From Linum tenue (taxonomy: Eukaryota > Streptophyta > Magnoliopsida > Malpighiales > Linaceae), in contig CAMGYJ010000002.1 in assembly GCA_946122785.1 (NCBI GenBank), positions 17,892,492 to 17,956,491 on the forward strand: a stretch of DNA of 64,000 nt, in the 5' to 3' direction. Made by a program: the position numbers and the translations under genes. Below are positions 34,267-45,300 of the stretch, piece after piece. The notes under the pieces were generated by a model, which worked only from the letters and a program-made list of their open reading frames with translations, did not search any database and had not been told where the DNA came from. Every line of letters starts with the position of its first letter. Position 1 is the first letter of the stretch.

Positions 34267-34408
34267 TTCGACCGACACATCCACCCAGAACATTGCTAGC
34301 AAACACAAACACACAATTATTTAAGAGGCACGACCGATTCGACCGATACACCAACCGAGAACATTACTAGCAAACACAAAAACACAATTACTTCACGAAG
34401 GCACGGGA
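34267..34408. repeat. 71-bp tandem duplication in the terpene-synthase 3' flank
   Basis: TTCGACCGAyACAyC...CAAACACAAAmACACAATTA occurs twice with a 71-bp offset, directly downstream of and slightly into the terpene-synthase stop region. Confidence 0.75.
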
Positions 34409-34771
34409 TGCACCAAGATGTAAGTGAGTAACTCTTTCATGATGGTCTTGGAATCCATGTAAGTGTCCTCGTCCTTGTACAACAAGTCCATGACTCGCAC
34501 CTTGTTGAGTATTGTCTTCAGAGCTGGCATCGGAGCCTCCAGAGGCCGCAACAGTTCTTCGTTTATGTCTCTCCACAATTTCTCCACCAGCTTGTTCAGC
34601 TCAGCGTGGGCTTCTTCTTTGGACACGTCGTACTGTTTGATGTAACACTCGACGGACGAAGCCACATGTCCTCTCTCTTGCTCAAACTGCCATGGCCATA
34701 AAAAAAAGTGATCATAATACTGTCATAGTTAGCTCAACCATGCATTCATAAGTAATACCATACCTCGTGGG

Positions 34772-35324
34772 TAGGGATGACAATGGGTCGGGTCGGGGAC
34801 AGATAGTGCATATCCGCTACCCTACCCAGAGTAGTTCGGGTTTTACCCATACCCATACCCACATAAGAAACGGGTAGAAAATCTAAATCATGCCCATACC
34901 CATTCGGGTTTCGGGTATCCACGGTTATCCATGGGTAATAGTTTCTCTTTATAACTCCAACCAATATGTTAATATTGACACGTATTCTCACGTTACGTAA
35001 GACAAAAAGTACGACCATAATTCGCTAGAATGACGAAAATTAATTAAAACAACACAATTTCATAAAACTATTATATGTATATGCTAAATATAAAATATGT
35101 AAGATAAAAATATTGATTATTTCTAGACAAAATACATATGCATGTGTATAATCGGGCGGGTTCGGGTTGGATAGTGAGAAAACCATGCCCACTCATTAGC
35201 CGCAATATTCGGGTTCGGGTGTTACCCGTACCCACTAAAAGGCCTTCGGGTTCGGATTTTACCCTACCCAATTAGGTCGGATTCGGGCGGATATCCACGG
35301 TTACGGATATTTTTGCCATCCCTA
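34772..35324. mobile_element. hAT MITE inside the terpene-synthase NSE exon, 553 bp
   Basis: TAGGGATGACAA / TAGGGATGGCAA inverted ends with an 8-bp TSD CTCGTGGG/TTCGTGGG (7 of 8; 34764-34771 and 35325-35332). On the coding strand the target is CCCACGAr, the last codons of exon 6 immediately before its GTATGG donor. Confidence 0.92.
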
Positions 35325-37328
35325 TTCGTGGGAGACAATGTCATCCATGAGTCGAGCAATGGTAGAACCGGCGACAAGAATCTTCTGCTGGCTAAACAGC
35401 CACTCGAAGACCTCTTCTGAAGCAACTTCTCCCCTCCCGCAATAGATAACTATAATGGCAAGGGGATAGCCGATGCTGGTGTAACCATTTGGTAGATTTT
35501 CCTCCATTGTTGCCGCATAGCCTGCGTTGTACCACCTTGCTTCCTTTATGAACGCTCTCACTATATGTTTCACCTGTTTACTCGCCGTTTTGGAATCGTT
35601 AGACCTAATTTTCCTTGTATTTAAATGGGGAAGTGATCGTTGATTGATTAGTGTTACTTACTATTTCTTTGGCATAGTCCATACAGAACAACCTCCCTTC
35701 ATTGGACACATGAGCCTCTATTTCAGCAAACACGCCAAGCAATGTCTTGAACCAGAACTCGAAGTAATCGGGAACCTTGTCGTCCTCATCGGTGATCTCC
35801 CACCTAATCGGAAGTATACAGTTAGCGTTCAACCTCATTTGTCTTCAGAGAAAATTTAATTAAATTGTTGATTATTACCTCTCGATCACATTGACGACAC
35901 ATTCGAGCTCGTCGATGGTACCGTGGACATCGAAGATGTCATCCAGGACGGACACAAGTTGAGTGATTTTGGTGACAAAGATTCTTCCGACTGTGTAATC
36001 AGGCTTTAGAAATCCTCCCAACGGCCACATATAGCACTCTATCACGTGCAAATGGAAGCATAGTTTCGGTATCCAGATCCATCCACCACCTTTTTGTTTT
36101 CAATCAATACAAACAAGATGTGCTTGCTGTTAGGGACTCAGGGTAGTTGCAAGGGTGGCAAAGAAAAAAAATGAACCTTTTGTGTTTAATAAACTAAACT
36201 ACTCAAATCCAAAATAAGAGAGGAATAATTGTGGTTCATTACTTGGTGAGAATCATTAGCTCATGTTGGTGCAGCTTCTGGACCAAGTTGAAGTCCAGCT
36301 TGTCTAGCTTTAGAATGACTTCATTGTGGGCCTTGTCTTGCTGGTAGATGGATTGGACATGAAATGCTTGGACTCCCTTATGGGCAAGCCCTTGAGAATG
36401 GGCCACTTTAAGGAGTGCTTCACTTGGGTGCCCAAAGGTGAGTCCAGTCGGCTAATGGGCTCAAGGTGAGTTCTGGCGAACTCCAAAGCTTCATCTAGTA
36501 TTTCTTCCCCATTTATTCCGTAGTAAGCAGCTCCGTACAATCTCAGCAGCCCTTTGACGTCGTTTTTGAGATTTTGTTTGAAATTTTCCTTTTCGTCTGT
36601 GAAATTTCTCAACACATCTGCGTGGCAAAGGCACAACAAGAAAACATTACTAATCAACGCGGAAAGTCAATTCATTCTAATAATTTGGGTTATTAAAAGA
36701 TGATTAATTCAATAGTAGATACTGTACTGTTACGCTAACTGGTTCATTATATAAAAAAAATTGTTCAATATGAACACTAATACGATTACAAATTGGGGTT
36801 AGAGGGGGGAAGATGGGTTAATTAATGAATCAAGTAATTTCAGCTCACGATTGGGATCAATGTGGTAGCCCCGCTGCCTGAGGAGCCGGAATCGGAGGGA
36901 AACATTGTACAAGTCATCATCAGTATCATCGTCGGCGCAGCAACGCCGGAGATCTGAAGCAGAGCTGCTTCGATTTCCGGTTCGAAATGGTAATCGATGC
37001 CCAGCCTCTGCACGGCGTCAATCATCTCCAAACTCGTCTTCACCGCCGCCGCAGCCGTTGCAGCTCCTTTCAGCATCTCCTAAATTCCTCCTTCAATTGC
37101 TCAGCGTCTTCCCTCCATACACTTATCACCTGCAAACAATTAATTTTCTCACTAACTTAGCTAATTACACGGACCATGCTAAGTCCAATCATGGTAATTT
37201 TTCCAAAATTTCCAGCAGTAATTTTTACTAAAAGGAATTAAAAATCAACACTTAATTTTCCAAAACAAAAAGAAATGAAAAAAAGACTATTCAGCTGGCA
37301 GATTAGCTGGACAATCAATTTTTTTAGG

Positions 37329-38141
37329 GGGATTGCTATTCGTCGCCCTAAAAATCCTTATTTATCGCCCTAATTATATTAAATTTACTATAATGTCCTT
37401 AGTTTATTTTATTTTCTATCAAACACTTGAATTCTGAAACAAACACATACATAGTTACATACGTCCACCAGTCCCCGGAGCCGGAGGAAACATTTTTGGA
37501 AACCCACACCCAATATCGCCATTTGAGGAGTTTGTTGTTCATCGCTATCGTGCCATCTCATCGCCGGTGGATGTCCTGAATAATACGGGCGAAGATCAAG
37601 GGAATTTCGAGTAAGTGCTGCAGGAGAGAAACGGTGGGGCCAAGGTGTTTGACCAATGGTCTCAATGAAGGTAAGTAGTTTGGTGCATCAAAATTCAAAA
37701 TGATCTTTTATTTTATTAAAAGGTGCCGGCTTTTGCATTGCTCTGAATTTTGATAGGCGATAGCTTGGGGATTTGAATTTCTTTTCTTTTTGTCCAGTGG
37801 GTTGCAGGAACAAGACTTGTTTCACCGCCGGGATCGGAGCCTATCTGCTGTACTTAGTTGCCGCGAGGAAAACGAGCTGGACAGGTTCAATGCGGCGCGG
37901 GTGGAATACAGCATGGCGGGGAGCGAATCTGGCAGGAAGACAGGGTGGCGGGAGAAGTTATCGGGTCGGCGGCGGAGAGCAGTTCTGGGGTGGACGGCAG
38001 CTGATTTTGAGAGTCGGGTTTGGGGTTGGAGACGGATTGTTGCTAGGTTTTAGTTTATGTTTAAAGTTAGGGGTATAAGTGTCAATTTAGTATGGCTTAG
38101 GTCGATTTATTTTGAATTTTAGGCGACGAATATCGATTCAG
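37329..38141. mobile_element. MULE-like element in terpene-synthase intron 1, 813 bp
   Basis: Inverted ends carry ATTCGTCGCC(C)TAAAA at both sides, bracketed by a repeated TTTTTTTAGG (37319-37328 and 38142-38151). A GC-rich interior frame (about 37790-38050) is not recognised and could be captured sequence. Confidence 0.7.
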
Positions 38142-38880
38142 TTTTTTTAGGCCCACATTTCCAAATATACTGCTAATAAAATAAGATAAATTTGATCTAT
38201 AAATTATATTTTTTTGGATTTTTTTTAATTATAACAAATCTATGTATGCTTGTGTTCACCCTACATACTTCAATATATTTTGACGAATCAGATTCATCAA
38301 TTATTATTTTTAGATTAAACGAATCTTATGATTTGGGGTTAGAGAATTAGCGGTCGAGACTCACCATTTAGAAGTTAAGGTTTATTATCATACACCAAAC
38401 TCTGGTTATTATGGTCCAAATAGCAAAACTCGATAAGCGTACTGTAACGTACACTGTGGCCTCAACTATATATACACCAAACACGAAATATGGGAAAGTG
38501 AATGTGATCTTATTGGCTAGGATGAATATGATCAACACATGAAAAGAACATCAAAACTACGAAGTCGAAATGAAAAGAACATATGAAGCATTCAAAATTA
38601 CTCGAGAATGGCTATTAAGTTGTGTTATACATACTCGTGATATGCACTGAAAGAAGTTATATATGTGCAGAGAGCAAAGCAAGGTTACCGGAGAATGATT
38701 ATCGGGGCGGGCGAAGAAATCGTTCCAGACAGAAGGGTGAAATTCCACCCTCTTCCTCCGAACTTCTCCGCCTGCTACGTCCACCGCCGCCATCTCTGTG
38801 TCTCTGAGTTTGGTAGCTGAAGCAGAGGAGAAATTGCTTTGACTGCAGAGTTGTGTGCTACTAACACGCTGCGGTGGCAC

Positions 38881-38890
38881 TATTTTATAG
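38881..38890 (-). promoter_or_regulatory. TATA box of the terpene synthase
   Basis: CTATAAAATA on the minus strand, about 90 bases upstream of the ATG at 38793. The MULE at 38955 begins only about 65 bases further upstream and would displace any distal promoter. Confidence 0.55.
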
Positions 38891-39239
38891 TCAGTAGCTA
38901 GGACACTCACGAAGTAAAACATATAGTACAGTAAACAACCTACCAAATTAAATGGGGCTTGCTATTTGCCGCCAAAAAAATTGCTATTTGTCGCCAACTA
39001 AAAAAAAAAGTATATATGTACATCTTTGGTTAAGAAGTTTCACAATCTACAACATATTCAACTTTCAGAAAACGTATTGAGTCAGAAAAAATCGACGCTC
39101 GCCGGAAAAGTCGCCGGAAAACCATCGGGAAAGCCCATCCTTGACGTAAACTGCGGACACACATCCATGAATCATCACTAAGCAGGTGCGTCAATTTTTT
39201 GTAGTTTCGAACAATTTTTCCGACGATTTGCAACGAACA

Positions 39240-39440
39240 GACGGTGGGCCGAAAATTTCCAGCGGCCGGAACCTGGCCGGGCCGAAAATTTCCGGTGGCC
39301 GGAACCTGGCCGGGCCGACGGAAATTGGTGGCCGGATCCTGGCTGAGCCACAAAATATTTTCGGCTCAGCCTGGCTCCGGCCACCGATTTTCGTCGGCCC
39401 GGCCAGGTTCCAGCCGCCGGAAATTTTCGGCCCACCGTCT
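39240..39440. repeat. GC-rich hairpin inside the MULE
   Basis: GTGGGCCGAAAATTTCC...GGCCGGAACCTGGCCGGGCC reads again in reverse complement up to GAAATTTTCGGCCCAC, predicting a long stem with an internal duplicated 40-bp unit. Confidence 0.8.
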
Positions 39441-39503
39441 GTGTTTGGAATTTTTCGAAAAAATTCGATTTTAGGAGTTGAATTTAGAGTTTAGGGTTCT
39501 TTA

Positions 39504-40165
39504 TTGTTAGAGGAGCATGGAAAAGCAATCGCTCAGGAGTGTGGGTTCTTTATTGTTAGAGGAGCATGGAAACCGAATACTGCTGGACTACATCCTGTTA
39601 CTGCCCTCTGTATGTATTGCAACAGAAGCAGTAGGATCGTTAAGTCTTATAAACCAGACCCTACGAAGGAGACGCGTGAGAATATTAGTTCGAAGGGTAC
39701 TGGTTGCCAGTTTCAGATATGTATTAAGGAAGTATGTCAAAAGAATGGTCCAAACACATTGGTCATAGTGGGAGTGACAAGTCGTGAAACCGGAGCTAAT
39801 AGAGGGTTTCACAACCATGAAAAGGTGTTGTATCCAGAACATCACCGACACAACAAACAGTTTATTGAGGCTGAAAAAGAGAGGTTAAGATTAATGAGGA
39901 AGGCGGGGGTGAGACCAAATCAGCAGAAGACGACACTCAATACTGAAGGGGGTGTGAATCATGATATCAAACAGATGTACAACAGAAATTACAAGACAAG
40001 ATTGGATGAGATGGGTGAAATGGATGCAATACAGTTTGCGCTTCACGGAGTTGAACAACGTGGGTACCATATCTGTTTGCAAAAGGACTCTAATAATGTG
40101 CTCACTAATCTGTTTTTTGCGCACCCGGCGTCCATTCAGATGTTGCATGCATGGCCGTACGTCAT
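39504..40165 (+). pseudogene. MULE transposase N-terminal half
   Basis: Would bind and cut MULE ends. The frame has IVRGAWKPNTAGLHPV near the start, FHNHEKVLYPEHHRHNK (zinc/His-rich DNA-binding type), RLRLMRKAGVRPNQ and GYHICLQKDSNNVLTNLFFAHP, the segment that normally leads into the MULE catalytic domain (DCTYKTN). Immediately after PASIQMLHAWPYV the sequence switches to unrelated DNA, possibly the reverse-oriented acidic C-terminus (FDEDDNDD on the minus strand near 40165-40190). The DDE catalytic part is absent. A 14-codon stretch containing GFFIVRGAWKPN is preceded by a near-duplicate of LLEEHGK. Confidence 0.75.
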
Positions 40166-40466
40166 CATTATCGTCCTCATCAAACTAAGCCGAAACCACT
40201 CTCGATGCAGCACCCTGGTTCCCCCCATGGGAACCAGACGACCGTGAGGCCGAACGAGCAACTACAGTAGGAGCCTCTAACCCATCCTCCCCTAAATTTG
40301 CCTCTGACTGATGTCCAATATCTCGAGAGCGCTTCTTCTCCTTATTCTTCTTAGGCACCTTCCTTCATGTTGATGCATCAACAACCCTACCATTGAATCT
40401 ATACAACTCACTACCACCCGCATCATCCATATCTAATTATCTACAAATTTACGCAATATCATACTT

Positions 40467-40671
40467 TTTTTTTTTTTTATGAAGCGGTTGGGATTTCATT
40501 TCATCAAAACAGTGACCAAGTACACCTACTGGCAACAGCTCTGCCAGCTGAGCAGAAGGGAGAAACAACCCCAAATACACTCAAAGACCTAACAAGTCAC
40601 TCAAAAGAATAGACAAACAACTGAAGGCTCAACCATCACTCTAATATCGCCTTGAACTCTCTGTACTAACT
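40467..40671 (-). mobile_element. 5'-truncated LINE with a 21-bp TSD
   Basis: A 205-bp insert with a T-run at the left (poly-A on the minus strand) and an almost perfect 21-bp TSD, AATTTACGCAATATCATACT(T), at 40446-40466 and 40672-40692. The tail ATGAAATCCCAACCGCTTCAT precedes the poly-A. It inserted into the MULE. Confidence 0.85.
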
Positions 40672-40849
40672 AATTTACGCAATATCATACTTAGAAGCGC
40701 ACTAATTAATTAAATTTCTATTAACTAATGTACTATTAACATTAATTGTTAATTAATCACAAATTAATTAATTTTCTATTAACTAATTAAGTAATTTTTT
40801 ATTGACTAATTAATTAACATATTAAATTAAATTAAATATAAAAACTGGC

Positions 40850-41175
40850 CGGGCCGAAAAAATTTGCGGCCGGTGCGTCGCCGGGCCGAAAACATTTTGC
40901 GGCCGGTGAGCCACCGGGGCGAAAAATTTTTGCGGCCGGTGCGCCGCCGGACCGAAAAAATTTTGTGGCCGGTGCGCCGCCGGGCCGAAATTTTTTTGCG
41001 GCCGATGCGACCTCCGGCCGAAAATCTTTTTCGTCCCGTCGTCGCCCCTGACGCAAATTTTTTTCGGCCGGTCGCCGAACACGCCGGCCAAAATTTTTCC
41101 GGAGGCGTGTTCGGCGACCGGCCGAAAAAAATTGGCGGCCGCGACGCCCCAGGCCGAAAGAAATTTTCGGCTCGG
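40850..41175. repeat. GC-rich minisatellite in the MULE right end
   Basis: About eight imperfect 33-43-bp units of the form GCCGGTGCGCCGCCGGGCC-GAAAAATTTTT, turning palindromic near 41090-41130. Confidence 0.85.
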
Positions 41176-41527
41176 CGGCGTTCCGACCACAATTTTTTTT
41201 CGGGCCACCGTGTTTTTCGTCGGAAAACTGGAAAACTTGCCGGAAAATTGAAAAACTTGCCGGAAAAAGTAAACTTATTTGTTTTCCGACGATTGAGGAC
41301 GACGGGAGGTTGGCCGGCGACGGAGGCACTGGGCTCGTCGACAAAAGTGTTTTTGTTGGAATGAGTCAAATGTTAATGATATTCGAATTTATAGAATGAA
41401 AGGAAGGGAGAATTCAAAATTTGAATTCAACTTTTTTTTTTAGTTGGCGGCAAATAGAAATTTGGTTGGCGGCAAATAGTCGTTCACAATTAAAGGAATT
41501 AAATAGTACTAGAAAAAATAAATATAA

Positions 41528-41700
41528 AATTTGGTCACTCGAATTACTAAAACAGGTCATATTTAGTCACTCTCTCGTTAGCCTCCGTCCAACTCCGGTC
41601 ACTCGAATTACTTTCTTTTTATGAATGTCAACGGAGTTGGACGGAGGCTAACGGAGAGTGACTAAATGTGACATGTTTCAGTAATTCAAGTGTCCAAAAT
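41528..41700. mobile_element. Foldback MITE (MULE-type terminal sequences)
   Basis: Arms of about 67 bp, TTGGTCACTCGAATTACT...GTCCAACTCCG and its complement, are separated by only about 35 bp. The words match those at the ends of the MULE at 31297-33672. Confidence 0.7.
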
Positions 41701-41792
41701 TGATATTAATTTTTTCTAGTGACTAAACATGACATGATTTAGTAATATCGTTGACCAAATGTGACAAAACTTTTTTTTGAAAGTTTTGCTCA

Positions 41793-42190
41793 GTCGACAC
41801 AAAATTCGTTAGCACTGGGTTCAACTCACTTTAATGGGGTCGAATATCCATCGATTTGAACTCACTCAAATGGGGCCGAATACCCATTGATTTGAGTTGA
41901 TATTGGGTTCAATTGTTATAAGAAAATTAATTAGAAGTTTAATGGCACAAAAACACCTTCAAGCTTTGGTTAATTACAAAAAAGCACACATTGAACGTGC
42001 GAAACTCGTTATCGATACAAAATTCGTCAACAAGAGGTTCAGCTCGCTTTAACCAGGTCGAATTAGATCAAATATCCATTGATTTGGGTTGAAATTATAT
42101 TCAATTGTCATAAGAAAATTAATTAGAATCTTAATGACACAAAAGCACCTCCAAACTTTGATTAATTACAAAAAAAACACCACTTCTAAT
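41793..42190. repeat. Diverged tandem duplication, period about 219 bp
   Basis: ACAAAATTCGT...GGTTCA...AGGTCGAAT through TAAGAAAATTAATTAGAA and the AAAGCAC(A)C tail occurs twice. No coding capacity. The following stretch, 42190-42975, holds no recognised feature. Confidence 0.65.
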
Positions 42191-42979
42191 GTGACTATAT
42201 GAATAGTGATTTTGTCACTGGTTCATTTAAAGAGTTAATATCAAAGATATGCTATCCGGAGCTGGTGATCTTTTTCTCCTGTATTTTCCTGTTTCTTGTT
42301 CCTTTACTTTTTTGGAACTTTCTGATTCCTCCTGTTTTTTCCTTCTAATTAATGAATTTCACTCTGATCTTCTTCATCTCCCCATTCTGATCTTCTTGAT
42401 CTCCATTATGATCTTCTTGATCTCTAACACCCTCAGTCATCTATACCAGTTTTCTCTTTTTTGATATCTCTGTCTGTCGTTTTCTGTTTTTCAGGGCGAT
42501 CCTGTGTTTTGTAGTTAACAATCGCCTTTATTTTTGTGAGATATATAGTTTGAATACTATGTTAATGCGATCCTGTCTCTGTTTTTTTTTTAATGGGTTC
42601 AGAAGCAACCAATAAACTTTGATTTGAGACATCAAGGATAATCACTGCTGCACCATGAAACTGAAACTATATGACAAAACGAATAACCAATAATATGGAT
42701 TCAGAAGAAGAAGACAATAATATGAGTTTCCCTACAGTGGGAACAACTTGCCCAAGCATCTTTTCCTGTGGTTGTTAGACTCTGGCGGTCCAACTTTGTT
42801 AACCGAAACTCCATTGATGTGATCCAACAACGGTACATTGCTGCTGTTGGTAAAATAAACAGTCCTTAAATAGCCTGTCCTAATCATCTCATGGAGTGAG
42901 ATAATCTATTCACTCTACCCGCTTAGTAAAGTCATTTGCAATCAAACCGAATGTTGAACTAAAAAAGTAACAGGCAAGC

Positions 42980-43250
42980 TCTATTTGTCAACCTGGGGTC
43001 TAGATCTACTGCCTACTCCGTGAATATCTATTATCTAGCAAACTAAGTCGAGTGATTGTGATTTTAACTAAAAGAAGTAAGAAAGCAGGAAATGGTTCAA
43101 AGTTCTTTAGCAAGGGAAGAGTCACTCGGGAATGAGTCCCCCTAGCTCCTTAGTTAGGTCACAGTTGTAATTACCCTGGGTTGATTAACTGTTGATTAGA
43201 CTGCGGAAGATCCGACAGTAGCTTGGAATCTCTTAAGCTGAGGTTCATAT
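42980..43250. repeat. Possible LTR fragment related to 983-2294
   Basis: It shares the order AGAGTCAC / GTTCCCCCTAG / TTAGGTC / GTAATTACC / ACTGCGGAAG with the gypsy LTR near 1185-1275, though diverged. Borders not determined. Confidence 0.35.
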
Positions 43251-43251
43251 T

Positions 43252-44109
43252 TTATTCATATTTGAATAAAATATGAATTAGGAAAACGGACGGTGACAAG
43301 CGCCCGAGTGAGCAGTTGCACGTCCTTAGAATCCCTTCAAGTATCGAGTCCAGCGGGAACCTTAACCCAAACCGGAAATATTCTTGATAAATCCCAAGCC
43401 ATCGAGGACCCACCACGCCTACTCGAGTAATGTGAGAAGCAAGCGCATAGGTCGACGTTCGGGGTAGACCATAAGAATTTATTAGCCGTTCCATCTGCCC
43501 CAATATCACCGATGACACGTGTTGTGCTCCAGCTTCTGGCACATCCAATTGACTAGTTTGTAAGGGCGCATGACCAGGGGGCCAAGTATTAGTCTATTCT
43601 CTAATCTTGTACGATCCATCATCTGAGGCGCCTGAATCAGAGGTCGGAGAAGTCACCATCTCAAACGACCGCGAACATCCAGGCGCATGGCCTAAAACGA
43701 GCGATTCAAGCATGATACTATCAATTCTCAAACCCTAGGACGAGATGCTAATCGGACCCCCTACCAAGGCGAATCATTCACTAGAAGATTCGAAAGGAAA
43801 GTTATAGCTAGAATACTTACTCGAGTCGGGCGCCTCCGAAGCAGTAGGCGCCTGTTTCTTCGAGACCTTGGCCACCTTCTCAGTGGTCATCTCCCGTGCG
43901 GCCGACGCCTCTTTCTCAATTTGAGTGGCCTCCACCGTATGTACATCATTCGTCACGGGCGCCCCATTTTTCCCACATGCATGTTTCTTTTCCGGCTCTC
44001 GGTTGGGGTAGGGTGAAAAGTGTTTCTCTAGTTCGGCGATGACATTAACTATGCCGCCCTTATCCTTCTCGGCATCGCCACTAGTTGCACCTAAACCTGC
44101 TAGGGACAT
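43252..44109 (-). CDS. Antisense accessory ORF of a Tat/Grande-like gypsy element (Transposase_28-like)
   Basis: Protein of unknown role, annotated elsewhere as 'putative gypsy-type transposon'. ATG at 44109 opens MSLAGLGATSG and a Lys/Glu-rich, low-complexity exon ending at a GTAAGT donor near 43820. A second exon (about 43640-43252) carries LINSYGLPRTSTY and LGIYQEYFRFGLRFPLDSIL, the recognisable core pattern (YQEYFxxGLRFPL). It lies upstream of a plus-strand polypurine tract and LTR, so relative to the retroelement it is antisense, as in Grande and other Tat-lineage elements that carry such ORFs between pol and the 3' LTR. Pol is absent. The intron and second-exon borders are my inference, and the second exon may be degraded. 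Confidence 0.55.
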
Positions 44110-44733
44110 GGTGAGTTGTGCGAATGAGAATGAGACGCACAGATAATGAAGGTAGAGAGAGAAAGTAGAGAGATGAAGGATTTTGTCTAGAATGAGGAGA
44201 TCAAGAAGGCGGATGATGATATTTATGGGGGAGAAGGAGAAAAGCATCACCTCGAGATGTGTGCGTATCTTGGGGCTACATCCTCGCCGTCCGTTTGAAA
44301 TTTGAAATTAAAATTTTGAAGCGCCCGCCGACGGGGGAATGTATAGGAGGCACACGTCGCGAGAAGGAGAAGGACGCGCGCCTATCAAAAAGAGGCGCAC
44401 TGTGTGGATCAGACTAGCGATGGGAGAAGTCCTGATCCGGGAGAATAGGCGCTCCACTCGAGTCAGTCAAAAACAAATGAAGGGGAACAAGATGCCTATC
44501 TATCGAAAAGCAGAAAAAGGTGTACCGCTTAGATCCGACTAGACATGAGGAGAAGCCCGGTCTAGGAGAATAAGCGCCCATACAATAAACCCTAAATAAG
44601 TGATCGCCAAAGGGGGACAAGGTAAAGCAACGCATAAAAGGATGCTCAATGAGAAGGCGGGGCACCTAAGAGCACTTTTCTTTCATAGTTAGGCGCTCAC
44701 CGTGAAACCTTGAGCACCTAACTGGGGGACAAT

Positions 44734-45300
44734 TGTTGGGTCAGGATAAATAGGCCCAAGCTCATATGAAAGCCCATAAAGAAGGGTCCATGGAAGAGGG
44801 GTGCATGTCGATAAAAGATGCATGAAGACAAGTTAGTACGACCAAAGAGGGTCCGGAGATTTCCACGGGCGCATGACGACAAAAGAGGCTTGAAGACAAG
44901 CTAGTACGGACGAAGGAGGGTGAGAGGCGGCCACGTATGAGAAGTGGTCCCTTCTAGGCGCCCCTGACAATAAAGCCGAGGGAGTGCCACGTAGAGGTGC
45001 ATGTTCGTTGAACCGTATCGAGCATTTAATGCCTTGCTGACATAAGGCTGGATTTCATGAGCTTGGTTGGGACCTCGGCGAGTATAAATAGTGCTTGGTA
45101 GGTGGCATTTAAGCAGGTTGGATTCTCTCACTAAAAACACTCTCGACATTTATCTCTCTAGAAACTCATCTAACTTGACCGTCGAAGTGCTAATGGGCCA
45201 GGTAGGCCCGCTGTGCGCTTTTCTTTGTAGGACCCAGGCGCCAATCAGGAGATTCTGCGTGGAGTTCGATTGTGGATCTTTGGAAGGAGGTATCACGGCT
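44734..45300 (+). repeat. 3' LTR of the Tat/Grande-like element
   Basis: It starts TGTTGGGTCAGG right after a polypurine tract ACTGGGGGACAA (44721-44732). It has a TATA box GAGTATAAATAG near 45079 and an R-like CTCTCACTAAAAACACTCTC. The right border near 45300 is approximate. 45301-45944 is flank with no recognised feature. Confidence 0.65.

Larger units (their letters stand above)
34393..38793 (-). pseudogene. Sesquiterpene synthase-like gene (TPS-a type), inactivated
   Basis: Terpene synthases ionise prenyl diphosphates; TPS-a enzymes act on cytosolic farnesyl diphosphate. Seven exons are readable: 38689-38793 (MAAVDVAGG, FHPSVWNDFF), 36849-37129 (IDAVQRLGIDYHFE, SLRFRLLRQRGYH), 36243-36617 (NFTDEKENFK, LKWPILKGLP), 35879-36089 (RWWMDLD, LPFARDR, VLDDIFDVHG), 35662-35803 (WEITDEDDKVPDYF), 35325-35573 (FIKEARWYNAGY, LMDDIVSHE) and 34393-34686 (FEQERGHVASSVECY to HPVPS). 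RxR, DDxxD (DDIFD) and NSE motifs are visible. The short N-terminus has no transit peptide, which fits TPS-a. Lesions are a frameshift at the start of exon 2 and another before DDDTDDDLYN, a probable 5-nt duplication near 36355, an 8-nt deletion right after RDR in exon 4, and a hAT MITE in exon 6 that puts a TAG after SHE. Confidence 0.92.
38955..41487 (+). mobile_element. MULE with transposase remnant, 2.5 kb
   Basis: Both ends carry CTATTTGCCGCCAA followed by a second TATTTGyCGCCAACTAAAAA in inverted orientation, and 9-bp flanks AATTAAATG/AATTAAAGG agree at 8 of 9 (38946-38954 and 41488-41496). GC-rich palindromic arrays lie inside both ends, and the interior has a transposase N-terminus and a LINE insert. 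Confidence 0.82.

Noticed and set aside
40822..41369. Overlapping 120-180-codon ORFs on both strands
   Set aside because: GC-rich minisatellite in a MULE end; all frames are open because of composition and repeat period.
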